64,000 nucleotides of DNA from the NCBI RefSeq assembly GCF_030122845.1, contig NZ_CP126084.1, positions 1,488,001-1,552,000 on the forward strand, in the 5' to 3' direction. The stretch comes from Paenibacillus woosongensis. Lineage in GTDB: Bacteria > Bacillota > Bacilli > Paenibacillales > Paenibacillaceae. The notes under the pieces are model-generated. The model had not been told where the DNA came from. It saw only the letters and a program-made list of their open reading frames with translations, and made no database searches. The position numbers and the translations under genes are program-made. Shown here piece by piece: positions 43,415 through 52,938 of this stretch. Numbering within the stretch: position 1 is the first letter of the stretch; the number at the start of each line of letters is the position of its first letter.

Positions 43415-46400
43415 TTATTCAACCAACCCAGCCTGTTGCAGGAATTGGCGTAGCGCGGAGGCAGCCGTCTCGCGCGTTGTCGGCGCAGTTGGACGGAAGC
43501 TCTGGCCGCTGTCGCCCAGGTCGCCGCTTATGATGCCAGCCGCTGACAGCGACTTAACGCTCTCTACAGCATAGCCTGCAATACTGGCTTCATCTTTATA
43601 AGCTTTGAGCGACGGATTGGCCGTCTTTAGCTCGGTGCCCGTGAGCTGTAAGGCCCGGGCCAAAATAGCGCTCAGCTCCTGGCGGGTTACATGGGCATTT
43701 GGCGAGAATTTGCCATCGCCTGTGCCTCGAATCAGCCCAGCCTCGAATGCGGCCGCCACATCGTCTGCATACCAAGCTGCAGCGGGCACGTCCGAGAATG
43801 TGACCGAGCCGCTTGCTTGTAGGCCCAGCGACCGAACGAGCAGGGAGGTGAATTCGGCGCGCGTCAGATTGTTCTTCGGCGAGAACGTGTTTGCCGAGGT
43901 ACCCTCAATGATGAACTTATTCGCCAGAGCAGTAATATCGGAAGCTGCCCAGGAGCTGGCGATGTCTTTGAATTCTACAGAACGTCCGGCCGCAGCATAT
44001 ACGGAGAAGCCGGGACGGCTGACCGTAACTAGCGTAGAACCGTCTGCCTGCTCTTTGACTACGGAGGCTACGGGACGGATCTTTCCGTTGGATTCGTAGA
44101 GCACGCCGGCCTGATTGGCTCCGATTTTGCCGGGAATCGTGAAGGAGCGCTTAATAAATGTGCTGCTTGGCACCTCTACAGGTTTCTTAGCGGAACCCGA
44201 AATCCAGTTTGCCTCGAAGGCTGCAGGTGAACCGATGACCGCAGCACCTGCGGCTTTGGCAGCGAATTTAGATTTGTCCGAATCTGCTTGCGCAATGATG
44301 ATTTCTAATGCGGCGCCAGCAGGCGCTCCTTTCATCAGAGATACTGGAATTGCCATAGCAGAGCCTTCAAAACTTACTACTACGGTGCTCTTTGCATTCA
44401 GCTTCTGGGATAAAAGCTGAATTTGCTCAGCATTAAGCCTTACCTCGCTGCGGTGTTTATCATTGCCGGGAACGGGAATGATAACGGCTGCCGCCTCGTT
44501 GCCGACCGATTCCAGCACGGAGTTCAATTCATCATCACGGATAAGAGCCGCCGTGGAACGATTTGCATCACCGTTGACTGGAGCAATCACCACTTGCTTT
44601 AACCCTTGTTCGATGACTGCGCTGGCTGCTGCGCTAATGTCGGCAGCTTGTGGTGCTGGGATGTCAGGAACGTTCGCAGCCGGAGCAGGATTCACGCCAG
44701 GAGTTGCTCCCGGAGCACCGCTTGCACCACCCCCACCGCCACCGCCGGTGCCACTGCCTCCACCACCGCCAGTGTTGCTCGAACTAAGATCTACCCGGAA
44801 GGACGTAATGCCCTGATATAAAATCGGCTCATCGCCTTTTTTTGCTAACTCACCACTTGGTGTAAGCTGAGCTGCGACAACGTATATTTTATAAGTTCCG
44901 GTACTGAGCTGAGCAGGAGTTAGCGTTGCGTTGCCTTGCTCGTCATAAAGATAATATTTGCTGCCGATGTCCGGTATAGTATACACGCCAGGCGCAAAGC
45001 GCTGGTTTGGATCATCCATCATATCACTTGTGAAATAGCCTAAAGTCTCATCCTCCAAGCTTACAACATCAACGACATAATAGTTTGTGTCTGCCGCAGT
45101 CAATCGGAAGGTAAGGTCTGCGGTTTGCTGGCTGCTTCGTCTAGGATAAACAACCGAATGGGTAAGCTTCACTTCCTGGATTCCGAACCCATTATCGGGC
45201 AGCTTGCTGCCTACATATATGGTGAAAGGTAAATGAAGATCAGGTTTGCCAGCGCTGACCAGATTGACCTGTCCTTGATAGAAGCCTTCTTTCGCATCGT
45301 CTGCGACAGTCAAGTCGAGCCTAATGACGGAAGCCGACTTGGCAGCTGCCGTGATCGTCGTCTTATCAAGCGTGACATCTACCCCTGAACCTGCATTGTG
45401 CCACGCTATGGAAGCTTCATAGGCTACATCATAATCGGCCGTATTTTTAAGCTGCAGGTTTTTGGCGGCTACGCCTCCTGGAGCAATGATGCCGAAGCTC
45501 GCCGAGGAGTTATAATTAATGACGTTTTTCGGCGAATAATTGGTGTCCAGAATCGTTATCGGCTCCAGAGCCTGCAGCAATGCTGGCGTGCTCGTCGCCT
45601 TGCTTGCATTGACGCGCCCTGCGCCCTGCTGGTACACATCGTATAAATCGTTATTCTCATCTCTGATTACATCTGCGGTGTTGGCAAGAGCAGCCCTAAT
45701 ATCGAACGGTGTCCAGTCCGGATGCTGCTGCTTGAGCAGAAGCGCTAAGCCAGATACATACGGGGTAGACATACTGGTTCCGTTGTTGCGCAAATATGCC
45801 TGATCATAGGAAGCGTTTGGATCGCTTTTGCCATACGCTGGATAAGTGGACAAAATATTTACACCTGGGGCCATGACATCCGGTTTAATGCTTAAGTTGG
45901 CATCAGCGTTTGGCCCCCAGGAGGAAAAGCTGGCCAAAGTATCGCCTTTGCTAATTAAGGGTTGGTAATCTGTTCCAAAAGTAAATTGGAGCGCTAAATC
46001 CGGGTTCTCCATCATGGCTTTGACTAATTTGCGTCCTTCCGCGCCCTTCATATCAAAGGTAGGTATAAATAGAGGATTGTCGCCAAGCGTGGTGTCGATA
46101 TAATCGTCTCTATCTGCGTTAGGAGGATCTAAGTCAGCATCATCCCCGTCGTTGACACCATTGAAGATTACGATTGCTTTGGCGCCGGATATGCCTGCAT
46201 AAATCACTTTCTCGGTGAAGGTTAGCTTGCCGCGCGAGGCCAAAACGACTTTGCCGGCAACATCCTTGTTGGCATAGTCTGAGAGACTGCCAAGACCAAC
46301 GTATACTACTTCATGCGGAACGTCACCGAGAATCTGCGCCAAATTCTCCTTGCCGCTCTCCCAGCCTATGGCACGTGGGGCGGATAAACTGTAAGTTGCA

Positions 46401-47632
46401 ACCGTCGCCGAGACAGGGTTTCCGCTGGCATCTGTTCCAGTATGATCTACCAAAGCAGCGTCTAAATGGACTGAGTATATTTTGCTGTCGCTCGTAACGG
46501 CGCCAACGGCAATTCCCAGCTGCGAGGTTGCGGGCGAGCCCATAGAATATTGCCCTGGCCCGGCATTCCCGTTCGCAGAGACGACGATGATTCCGGACAG
46601 AACGGCATTATTAATGGCGATGGCATCCGGAGAGTTGACGTTCTTCTCAGCGTCTGAGCCTAGCGACAGGTTGATGACATCCATACCGTCCTTTACGGCC
46701 CGTTCAATGCCGTCAATAACCTGGGCGGAAGTGCCGGACGCCGTTTCGGGATCTGTCAGATCCCGTCCAAGCACTTTGTAGGCATAGAGATCGGCTTCGT
46801 AGGCAACGCCTTTTTGGGTAATGTTTGCGGACGTATTTGCCGCTCTTCCTACGAGAATGCCCGCGACGTGGGTGCCGTGAGCCGTCCCGCCGTACCCGGT
46901 TCCATAAGGATCTTCGGCTGGCGTAAGCGGGATCTCTTCATAAGGATCGTTATCGTTGTAGAAAGAGTCGTACCCGCCTTTATATGCATCTTTCAAATCA
47001 GGGTGAGTATAATCTACGCCGGTATCGACGACGCCTACTTTGAGGCCTTTGCCCGTTAATCCTTTGGCCCAAGCGGCATCAGCTCCGATTTGCTTCAGTG
47101 GAGTGTCGTCATAATTGATGGCATCTGCTGCGGTGGCGGAGGGGATCGGAAGAGCATACCAGGTGCTATTCTCCTGGATCGATTTGACGCCAGGAATCTC
47201 GGCAAGGGATGGAATTTCATTAGCAGGAATTGTTACTTCGAAGCCGTTTAATACCGTGTTGTATTGATAATTCACTTGCAAATCGATGCCTTGGTCCTTC
47301 ACTTCGTTAAGGAAATCCTGCTGTTCATAGTGCACTGCAGATTCCGTCGCCTCAGCAGCAAGCGAGCGAATGCCCATACGGGCGGCGTACTTGCCAACGG
47401 CGGCAGGCTGTCCTTCGAGCTGAACAATAACACGAACCTTGTTGTGAGAGCTTGTATCGATCTGCGGCGAAATGAACGTCTCTGCGGATTCGGCTGAAGT
47501 CAATAAATCGCTGATATGCTGGGGCAGCGAATTTGCTGCCGCAGCGCTGCTTCCGCCAGGCAAAGCCCCGATCAGTAATGCAAAAGCCAGAATAACAGCA
47601 AATGATTTGCGAATCCATAAACTTTTCTTCAA
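43415..47632 (-). CDS. Cell-wall-anchored subtilisin-like protease with PA domain and three SLH repeats
   Basis: This 1405-residue protein has a signal peptide (about 1-31), an I9-type propeptide (VRVIVQLEGQPAAVGKY; FEVTIPANEIPSLAEI) and an S8 catalytic domain. The Asp is in GVVDTGVDYTHPDL, the His in TAHGTHVAGIL and the Ser in NNGTSMSTPYVSGLALLL. A PA insertion occurs in the middle (KVVLASRGKLTFTEKVIYAG). A Gly/Pro/Ala-rich linker follows at about residue 990-1025, and three C-terminal SLH repeats (about 1215-1405; FKDIASSWAASDITALANKF, FSDVPAAAWYADDVAAAFEA, ISGDLGDSGQSFRPTAPTTR) attach it to the cell wall. It resembles Bacillus Vpr with an SLH tail, and would digest proteins at the surface. 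It has its own transcript with a clear terminator. Confidence 0.93.
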   Translation of the reverse strand: MKKSLWIRKSFAVILAFALLIGALPGGSSAAAANSLPQHISDLLTSAESAETFISPQIDTSSHNKVRVIVQLEGQPAAVGKYAARMGIRSLAAEATESAVHYEQQDFLNEVKDQGIDLQVNYQYNTVLNGFEVTIPANEIPSLAEIPGVKSIQENSTWYALPIPSATAADAINYDDTPLKQIGADAAWAKGLTGKGLKVGVVDTGVDYTHPDLKDAYKGGYDSFYNDNDPYEEIPLTPAEDPYGTGYGGTAHGTHVAGILVGRAANTSANITQKGVAYEADLYAYKVLGRDLTDPETASGTSAQVIDGIERAVKDGMDVINLSLGSDAEKNVNSPDAIAINNAVLSGIIVVSANGNAGPGQYSMGSPATSQLGIAVGAVTSDSKIYSVHLDAALVDHTGTDASGNPVSATVATYSLSAPRAIGWESGKENLAQILGDVPHEVVYVGLGSLSDYANKDVAGKVVLASRGKLTFTEKVIYAGISGAKAIVIFNGVNDGDDADLDPPNADRDDYIDTTLGDNPLFIPTFDMKGAEGRKLVKAMMENPDLALQFTFGTDYQPLISKGDTLASFSSWGPNADANLSIKPDVMAPGVNILSTYPAYGKSDPNASYDQAYLRNNGTSMSTPYVSGLALLLKQQHPDWTPFDIRAALANTADVIRDENNDLYDVYQQGAGRVNASKATSTPALLQALEPITILDTNYSPKNVINYNSSASFGIIAPGGVAAKNLQLKNTADYDVAYEASIAWHNAGSGVDVTLDKTTITAAAKSASVIRLDLTVADDAKEGFYQGQVNLVSAGKPDLHLPFTIYVGSKLPDNGFGIQEVKLTHSVVYPRRSSQQTADLTFRLTAADTNYYVVDVVSLEDETLGYFTSDMMDDPNQRFAPGVYTIPDIGSKYYLYDEQGNATLTPAQLSTGTYKIYVVAAQLTPSGELAKKGDEPILYQGITSFRVDLSSSNTGGGGGSGTGGGGGGGASGAPGATPGVNPAPAANVPDIPAPQAADISAAASAVIEQGLKQVVIAPVNGDANRSTAALIRDDELNSVLESVGNEAAAVIIPVPGNDKHRSEVRLNAEQIQLLSQKLNAKSTVVVSFEGSAMAIPVSLMKGAPAGAALEIIIAQADSDKSKFAAKAAGAAVIGSPAAFEANWISGSAKKPVEVPSSTFIKRSFTIPGKIGANQAGVLYESNGKIRPVASVVKEQADGSTLVTVSRPGFSVYAAAGRSVEFKDIASSWAASDITALANKFIIEGTSANTFSPKNNLTRAEFTSLLVRSLGLQASGSVTFSDVPAAAWYADDVAAAFEAGLIRGTGDGKFSPNAHVTRQELSAILARALQLTGTELKTANPSLKAYKDEASIAGYAVESVKSLSAAGIISGDLGDSGQSFRPTAPTTRETAASALRQFLQQAGLVE

Positions 47633-48046
47633 ATAACTCCCTCCACTTGATTAATAGATTTGATATGAATTCCAGCTTCAATTAGATGTCAGCTACCAAG
47701 TCTAAGTTGGCCCCTATACCAATCCTCCTCGCACGTAAAATGGACGAAACATCATATTTGCTAGTTTAATAGGGGAAAAATACTAAAGAAGATTTTACCA
47801 TTAGTAATAGATAATTACCACGTCTCTTTAACAGGTTTCAAGAGTAGTAATTTGTATATATTTGTCACAATATCAGATATAATGGAATAACTATACAAAT
47901 GGGAGGTTCGACTATAAGTTGATAGGATAGCAAGATGCGCGATTTGGATTCCTTACTTCTTGAAATCAGAGCGCGTGCGAAATACGTTTACAAATTAGAA
48001 GCGAATGCAAAATACATAACTTTTTAATATTTTCTGGAGGTATTAG
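47633..48046. other. Intergenic region between subtilase and SUFU gene
   Basis: This AT-rich 414-bp stretch holds the divergent promoters. A TATAAT-like element is at about 47876-47881. A 30-residue frame starting at 47935 has only a weak ribosome site and is not called. No RNA structure or operator is evident. Confidence 0.5.
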
Positions 48047-48778
48047 ATGAGCAAAAATGAACAGTCTTCTTCCGGTTACCCGATCTACCGGCACGGGCCG
48101 CGTACGAAGGAGTTTCAGCTGGCTTCGGGCGACGCAGAAGCTATGGTTAGAATTGAAGAGCATATTGAGGCGCATATTGGAAAAATAGAGGGCGTATACC
48201 ATGAAATCATTTCGGATTTGGTGCATGTGGATATTTTTATAGTAGCTCCGACCCCTGAGCGGAATTATTATACGCTGGTGACCTGCGGGATGAGCAATCT
48301 GCCCATGACTGTACCGGAAGGCGCCGAAAATTTTAAATACGCCGAACTGATGATCTGTTTGCCGCCAACCTGGCAGATGACCGAAGATGCATTCCAGGAC
48401 GAGAATTATTATTGGCCGGTTCGCTGCCTGAAGCAGCTGGCCAGATTTCCGCATGAATACGACACATGGCTATTCGCCGAGCATACGATCCCGAACGGCG
48501 ATCCGGCCGAGCCGTATGCGCACAATACGAAGCTGTCGGGAATGATGCTTACGGTGCCTTCGGTCGTAGATAATATAGAATCTTTTTTTACGCTAACTTT
48601 CTCTGAAGATAAGGCGGTGCATTTCTTCAGCCTGCTCCCTCTGTACAAAGAGGAGATGGAACTGAAGGTAAACCGTGGGGCCGAGGCTTTATATCCTAAA
48701 CTGGAAAAGGCGGGAATAAACGAAATTCTGAATCCAGCCCGCAAAAATGTTTGCAAAAAAACGTTTTGGATTTTTTAA
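48047..48778 (+). CDS. Suppressor-of-fused (SUFU) domain protein
   Basis: The 243-residue soluble protein shows the bacterial SUFU pattern: HIGKIEGVYHEIISDLVHVD, IFIVAPTPERNYYTLVTCGM, FKYAELMICLPPTWQM, and PVRCLKQLARFPHEYDTWLF. In bacteria these proteins are of unclear function and are often found near toxin or immunity genes; some act as immunity proteins. TTTCTGGAGG supports the ATG. The gene is followed by a small membrane protein gene, 82 bp downstream. No toxin is seen next to it, so a free-standing role is possible. Confidence 0.8.
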   Translation: MSKNEQSSSGYPIYRHGPRTKEFQLASGDAEAMVRIEEHIEAHIGKIEGVYHEIISDLVHVDIFIVAPTPERNYYTLVTCGMSNLPMTVPEGAENFKYAELMICLPPTWQMTEDAFQDENYYWPVRCLKQLARFPHEYDTWLFAEHTIPNGDPAEPYAHNTKLSGMMLTVPSVVDNIESFFTLTFSEDKAVHFFSLLPLYKEEMELKVNRGAEALYPKLEKAGINEILNPARKNVCKKTFWIF

Positions 48779-48860
48779 ATCTGCTATCTATAGTAGATTC
48801 CATAGTAGCATCGGCATCATGATGACTGATTTTATTAATATTAAGAAGAAGGTGTCCTGA

Positions 48861-49313
48861 TTGGACCGTTTCCATCTTTGGGCATTAATCATTTTGATAT
48901 TGTTTGCCTTTCTGTTGGCTATTGGAATTCTGATCGAGAATCTGAGCGCTGGGAGCGAACCATTGCAGCCTCCTCAATCTGAACGAGTTAAGAAGAACAA
49001 TAAAAATGAGAATAAGAATAAAAAGTACCCGCCGTGGCTTCATGTTTTATTTGCCATATTGCTGCTTTCCTTCTGTTTGCGTGAGCTAGCGGGATTAGGG
49101 CTGTTAATGGTAAGCGGCCCCAAGCAGGTAAGCGGAGTAGTTACAGAAATTGAAAAGTCGAGCGGACGAGGAAAGAGTTTCCGTAATAAAGTCCATATTG
49201 GCGAAATTACAGTACATTACATTCTACCGAATGGGATCAAGAAAGGCGAGGTTTATACCATTCAGTACACTCCGCTTACATTGAGACCCATAGGGGTGAA
49301 GAAGCTTCGGTAG
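48861..49313 (+). CDS. Small two-helix membrane protein of unknown function
   Basis: The 150-residue protein starts at TTG after AAGAAGGTGTCC. It has a transmembrane helix at about 7-27 (LWALIILILFAFLLAIGILI), a charged cytoplasmic or external loop rich in Lys and Asn (VKKNNKNENKNKKYPP) and a second helix (WLHVLFAILLLSFCLRELAG). The C-terminal roughly 60 residues contain a beta-rich segment ending YTIQYTPLTLRPIGVKKLR, similar to small OB-like modules. I recognise no named family. The downstream gene fragments are on the other strand. Confidence 0.65.
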   Translation: MDRFHLWALIILILFAFLLAIGILIENLSAGSEPLQPPQSERVKKNNKNENKNKKYPPWLHVLFAILLLSFCLRELAGLGLLMVSGPKQVSGVVTEIEKSSGRGKSFRNKVHIGEITVHYILPNGIKKGEVYTIQYTPLTLRPIGVKKLR

Positions 49314-49321
49314 TCTGCGAA

Positions 49322-49528
49322 TTAAGACGGCAAGGACGTAGAACTATCATTACAAGGGTTCTGCTCGTAGAAGGTACTGATGCTCTTGGCCATCGCCGTG
49401 ATTTTCTGATCGTTGAACGGCTTTAGAAGATGCTGATAATACAGGTTGGAGCCGATGAACGCAATGAGAAAGCTTAAAATCATGACAAAGATCGTCGTGA
49501 TGACGATGCGCAGATACAGCGATTTCAT
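49322..49528 (-). pseudogene. Truncated sensor histidine kinase (N-terminal remnant)
   Basis: A 68-residue frame encodes the first transmembrane helix (LRIVITTIFVMILSFLIAFI) and the start of the extracellular sensor (SNLYYQHLLKPFNDQKITAM), then stops at SLPS. Everything after this, HAMP, His box and ATPase, is missing, and the next gene on the other strand ends only 9 bp away. Its ATG overlaps the stop of the broken response-regulator gene, so the two once formed a coupled pair. It cannot signal. Confidence 0.8.
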
Positions 49529-50200
49529 CGGGGCGCGACCTCCAGCTTGTAGCCTATGCCGCGCACTGTGGTAATGCTGAAATCCCGATGACTGTCCCCA
49601 AAGCGGTCGCGAAGGCGTTTGATGTGCACGTCTACCGTGCGGTCATCCCCATCGAAATCAGGACCCCATACGAGCTGAATCAGCTCTTCCCGCGTAAAAA
49701 TCCGGTTCGGATAGCTAGCGAGCTGTGACAGCAAATCGAACTCTCTCATGGGGATCATGAACAGCTTGCCGTTGCTGTGCACCTCATAGCTTCGCCGGTC
49801 GATGACAGTATCATCAGCCGGATTGTCTCGGCGTTCACCATCTGATAACGGCGCAGCAATGCCTTGATGCGGAACAGAAGCTCCTTCGGCTCAAAGGCTT
49901 CGTCAAATAGTCGTCCGTTCCGACAGCGAAGCCCCTCTCTTTGTCGACCAGCTGATCTTTGGCCGTAAGCAGGATAACGGGGAAGTCGTAGTATTCCCGA
50001 ATCTCCTCGCATAGCTGGTACCCGTCCTTGTTCGGCATCATCACGTCAACGATAGCCAGATGGATCTGCTGGGCGGCAAGGCGGTCAGACGCTTCCCCTC
50101 CGTCAGCAGCTTCCACGACGGAATAGCCCTCCGCTTCCAGATAAAAACGTACAAGCTCGCGAATATGCGGGTCGTCGTCGGCAATGAGAATATGTATCAC
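49525..50200 (-). pseudogene. OmpR-type response regulator disrupted by two frameshifts
   Basis: The N-terminal receiver reads MIHILIADDDPHIRELVRFY, AIVDVMMPNKDG and VGTDDYLTKP from 50200. A missing base near 49891 moves the reading to FEPKELLFRIKALLRRYQMV in another frame. A second missing base near 49820 moves it to the winged-helix part (MHSNGKLFMIPMREFDLLSQ; RTVDVHIKRLRDRFG; TTVRGIGYKLEV). Restoring one base at each site gives a full OmpR/PhoB protein of about 225 residues. Two independent one-base deletions plus the truncated kinase indicate real decay rather than a single sequencing error. Confidence 0.85.
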
Positions 50201-50383
50201 GTATTATGCATCTCCTTGTCTGAACTAAGAAAGATAGAGCTGCAAAATGATAATCCAACTGCTGCCAATATACCGCAACTTCTTATCTTTTCACAGATGA
50301 GGATACAGGCATGATTGGAACAGCCTACTTATGCATCTTCATGGTAGAATAAGGCTAATCCAAACAAGATTAAAGGAGGCCCC

Positions 50384-51319
50384 ATGCGCATGAGGATAAC
50401 CGCCGCCGAAAGAACTGATTTACAGCAAATTTTGCAGCTTCAATATCAGGCTTACGAGAGTGAAGCCCATATTTATCAGGATGACCAAATCCCGCCGTTA
50501 ACGCAAACGTTGGCGGATTTCATAGAAGAATCGCAGTCGCATACGATATTGAAAGCCGTTCTGGAGGACGGTATGATTATCGGTTCGGCAAGAGCCCGCG
50601 AGGGTAATGGAACATGTTATATTGGAAAAGTCATCGTCCACCCCGATTACCAGAATCGGGGGATCGGCACAGCGCTCATTCGGGAGCTTGAGCGGCTATT
50701 TGCTCACACCGCAAGATTCGAGTTGTTTACCGGACATCGGAGCGAAAGAAATCTGTACCTGTATCAGAAGCTCGGATACAGTATTTATCGCACCGAACCG
50801 GTACATGAGCGGTTAAATCTCGTCTTCCTGGAGAAACTGATGTACCAGGATGGAAGGGACGAGCTTTTAGCCGCATTCCAGGATTGGATTGCTTTTGCAG
50901 TCCAGCTGAAAGAACGGGAGGAACCTTATTGGAATCAGCCGGTCGCTCCGGGTAAATGGCCGCTGCGAGCCGTTGTCAGCCATATCATGCTGTGGGATAA
51001 ATATTTCTATGAACATGCCATCGACAAGATCTATAGACAGGAGCCGCTGACCCTTCAGCATACCGACTATGATGAATTCAACCGGAAGGCGCAGTTGTAC
51101 GGCGAACAGACAAGCATCACGAGTTTGGCCGAGCAGGCGATTTTCTACAGAGAGAAGATCATAGCCGCCATCCGATCATTAACGGACGAGTCCTACAATA
51201 AAGAATACATTGATGCGGACGGGCATCCGTTTTTCGTAGCGCAATATTTGAAGGATTTCATCCCGCATGACCAGCACCATATAGCCCAGATGGAGGAGAA
51301 GCATGGAGAGCAGCGTTAA
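50384..51319 (+). CDS. GNAT acetyltransferase fused to DinB-like domain
   Basis: The 311-residue protein has an N-terminal GNAT domain (about 1-155; acetyl-CoA loop VIVHPDYQNRGIGTALIREL, then LYLYQKLGYSIYRTEPV). A C-terminal DinB-type four-helix bundle follows (about 160-311; PVAPGKWPLRAVVSHIMLWD, EHAIDKIYRQ, HDQHHIAQMEE). The DinB His residues (HIM, H-DQHH) fit metal binding. The predicted roles are N-acetylation and a metal-dependent thiol-transferase-like activity; the substrate is unknown. Fusion of these two families is uncommon and may couple acetylation with thiol chemistry. AAAGGAGG precedes the ATG. A small membrane protein gene overlaps its end. Confidence 0.8.
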   Translation: MRMRITAAERTDLQQILQLQYQAYESEAHIYQDDQIPPLTQTLADFIEESQSHTILKAVLEDGMIIGSARAREGNGTCYIGKVIVHPDYQNRGIGTALIRELERLFAHTARFELFTGHRSERNLYLYQKLGYSIYRTEPVHERLNLVFLEKLMYQDGRDELLAAFQDWIAFAVQLKEREEPYWNQPVAPGKWPLRAVVSHIMLWDKYFYEHAIDKIYRQEPLTLQHTDYDEFNRKAQLYGEQTSITSLAEQAIFYREKIIAAIRSLTDESYNKEYIDADGHPFFVAQYLKDFIPHDQHHIAQMEEKHGEQR

Positions 51320-51470
51320 CCTGTTTCGGGAGGCCTGCCGTAAAGGCTGGAGCCTTGGAAAAAAGCTTCTGCGGACGATCTTTATCGTCATCATGATCTT
51401 ATTTGGCGTGCTCAGTTTATTGCAAATCGCGTTCGCCCTCATCCTGTGGCTGGACTCCATCGGGACTTAA
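51303..51470 (+). CDS. Small single-pass membrane protein (55 residues)
   Basis: ATG at 51303 follows GATGGAGGAGAAGC and overlaps the end of the GNAT-DinB gene by 17 bp. The product has a basic N-terminus (REACRKGWSLGKKLLR), then a strong transmembrane helix (TIFIVIMILFGVLSLLQIAF) and a short tail. It has no recognised family. The good ribosome site, the overlap and the positive-inside pattern support a real gene, probably translated by coupling. The following GH3 lipoprotein starts 23 bp downstream. Confidence 0.6.
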   Translation: MESSVNLFREACRKGWSLGKKLLRTIFIVIMILFGVLSLLQIAFALILWLDSIGT

Positions 51471-51493
51471 AGAACAGACAGGAGGCAAGGTCC

Positions 51494-52804
51494 ATGAAGC
51501 ATGTGATGCGTATAACCTTAATGGCCATAATCATATTCATGCTTGCCATTTCGGCAGCCTGCGCGCCAAAGCAAGCCCCAAATGCCAATCAGGGCTCGGA
51601 GGCGCCGGAGCAATCCGGGGAGCATGTCCAGCAGCCAGAGAACGGAGCAAATCCGCAGGAGAGCGGCAATAATAACAGTCACGGACAGGAGGAGGATTCT
51701 GTCCGGGACATGCTGGAACAGCTAAGTACGGCGGAGAAGATCGGCCAATTGGTTATGGTCGGCGTGGAAGGCACGGCACCGGATGATACGGCTCGCCAAT
51801 TCATTGAATCCTATCATGTTGGCGGATTTATTTTCTACAAGAACAACATTAGCGATACCAAGCAGGCTGTCGGTTTCTTCAATGAGCTTAAGAAAATGAA
51901 TGCGCATAACAGGGTGCCCTTATTGCTTAGCGTTGACGAAGAAGGAGGCCGGGTTTCCCGGATGCCGGAGCAATTCCAAGCGCTGCCCGCTGCGCAGACC
52001 ATCGGCGCTTCCGGCAGCGCCGAACTGGCTTCCGGCCTCGGAGCCGTAGTTGGCAAAGAGCTGGCGGGATTCGGGCTGAACATGGACTTTGCCCCTGTAA
52101 TGGATATCAACAGCAATCCGGATAATCCGGTGATCGGCAGCCGCTCATTCGGCAATGAGGCAAAGATCGTCAGCGAAATGGGAATTGCCATGCTGCAAGG
52201 GATCAAGCAGGAGGGAGTCATTCCTGTGGTCAAGCATTTTCCCGGGCATGGCGACACTTCGGTGGACTCCCATTTGGGCTTGCCTGTGGTCGAGCATGAT
52301 ATGGAGCGGCTGCGGAAGCTGGAACTTGTGCCCTTTGCTAAAGCGATTGAAGAAGGGGCGGACGTCGTGATGGTCGCTCACTTGCTGATGCCAAAGCTTG
52401 ATGCCGAACAGCCCGCTTCGTTCTCTAAAGCGGTCATCCACGATGTGCTGCGTGAGGAACTGAGCTTCGAAGGCGTTGTCGTGACTGACGATATGACGAT
52501 GGGAGCGATCGTAAAGCACTATGACATCGGAGAGGCGGCCGTGAAATTCATTCAAGGCGGGGGCAATATCGTACTGGTTGGACATGAGCGGGAACGGCAG
52601 CTTGCGGTAATCGATGCCCTGACTGCGGCCGTCAAGCGTGGAGATATTCCGGCAGAGGTGCTGGACGAACGGGTATACACTATTTTGAAGCTGAAAGAGA
52701 AGTACGGACTGAAGGATGATCCGGCGTCCGGCCCCGATATCGGGGCTATTAACGAAGAGATCACGGATATTTTGACCAAACATAAAATCAAGACAGTCAA
52801 ATGA
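51494..52804 (+). CDS. nagZ: GH3 beta-N-acetylhexosaminidase lipoprotein (NagZ type)
   Basis: The 436-residue protein has a lipobox (MLAISAACAPK, Cys about residue 22), a Gln/Asn/Gly-rich linker and a GH3 TIM barrel. The barrel shows LLSVDEEGGRVSRMPEQF, LNMDFAPVMDINSNPDNPVI, KHFPGHGDTSVDSHLGLPVV and VTDDMTMGAIVKHYD. The His of KHFPGHGDTSVDSH and the Asp of TDDM are the NagZ-type catalytic pair. It trims N-acetylglucosamine from cell-wall muropeptides outside the membrane. The start follows GGAGGCAAGGTCC. It is the last gene of a short run starting with GNAT-DinB. Confidence 0.92.
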   Translation: MKHVMRITLMAIIIFMLAISAACAPKQAPNANQGSEAPEQSGEHVQQPENGANPQESGNNNSHGQEEDSVRDMLEQLSTAEKIGQLVMVGVEGTAPDDTARQFIESYHVGGFIFYKNNISDTKQAVGFFNELKKMNAHNRVPLLLSVDEEGGRVSRMPEQFQALPAAQTIGASGSAELASGLGAVVGKELAGFGLNMDFAPVMDINSNPDNPVIGSRSFGNEAKIVSEMGIAMLQGIKQEGVIPVVKHFPGHGDTSVDSHLGLPVVEHDMERLRKLELVPFAKAIEEGADVVMVAHLLMPKLDAEQPASFSKAVIHDVLREELSFEGVVVTDDMTMGAIVKHYDIGEAAVKFIQGGGNIVLVGHERERQLAVIDALTAAVKRGDIPAEVLDERVYTILKLKEKYGLKDDPASGPDIGAINEEITDILTKHKIKTVK

Positions 52805-52938
52805 CGCCCTCCTTGCCCTATTTTTATCAGACGCCTGTATGTCAACAATTGTAACTTTCCGGCTTCGCAGAACGTCTATAGCCTGACAGGACATAACCTG
52901 GCTGAAGGAAAGGGTTTGGACAGGAGGAGGCATCACAA

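Noticed and set aside
47935-48027. A 30-codon frame before the SUFU gene, considered as a leader peptide
   Set aside because: The ribosome site is weak and the sequence shows no regulatory codon run; it is probably chance.
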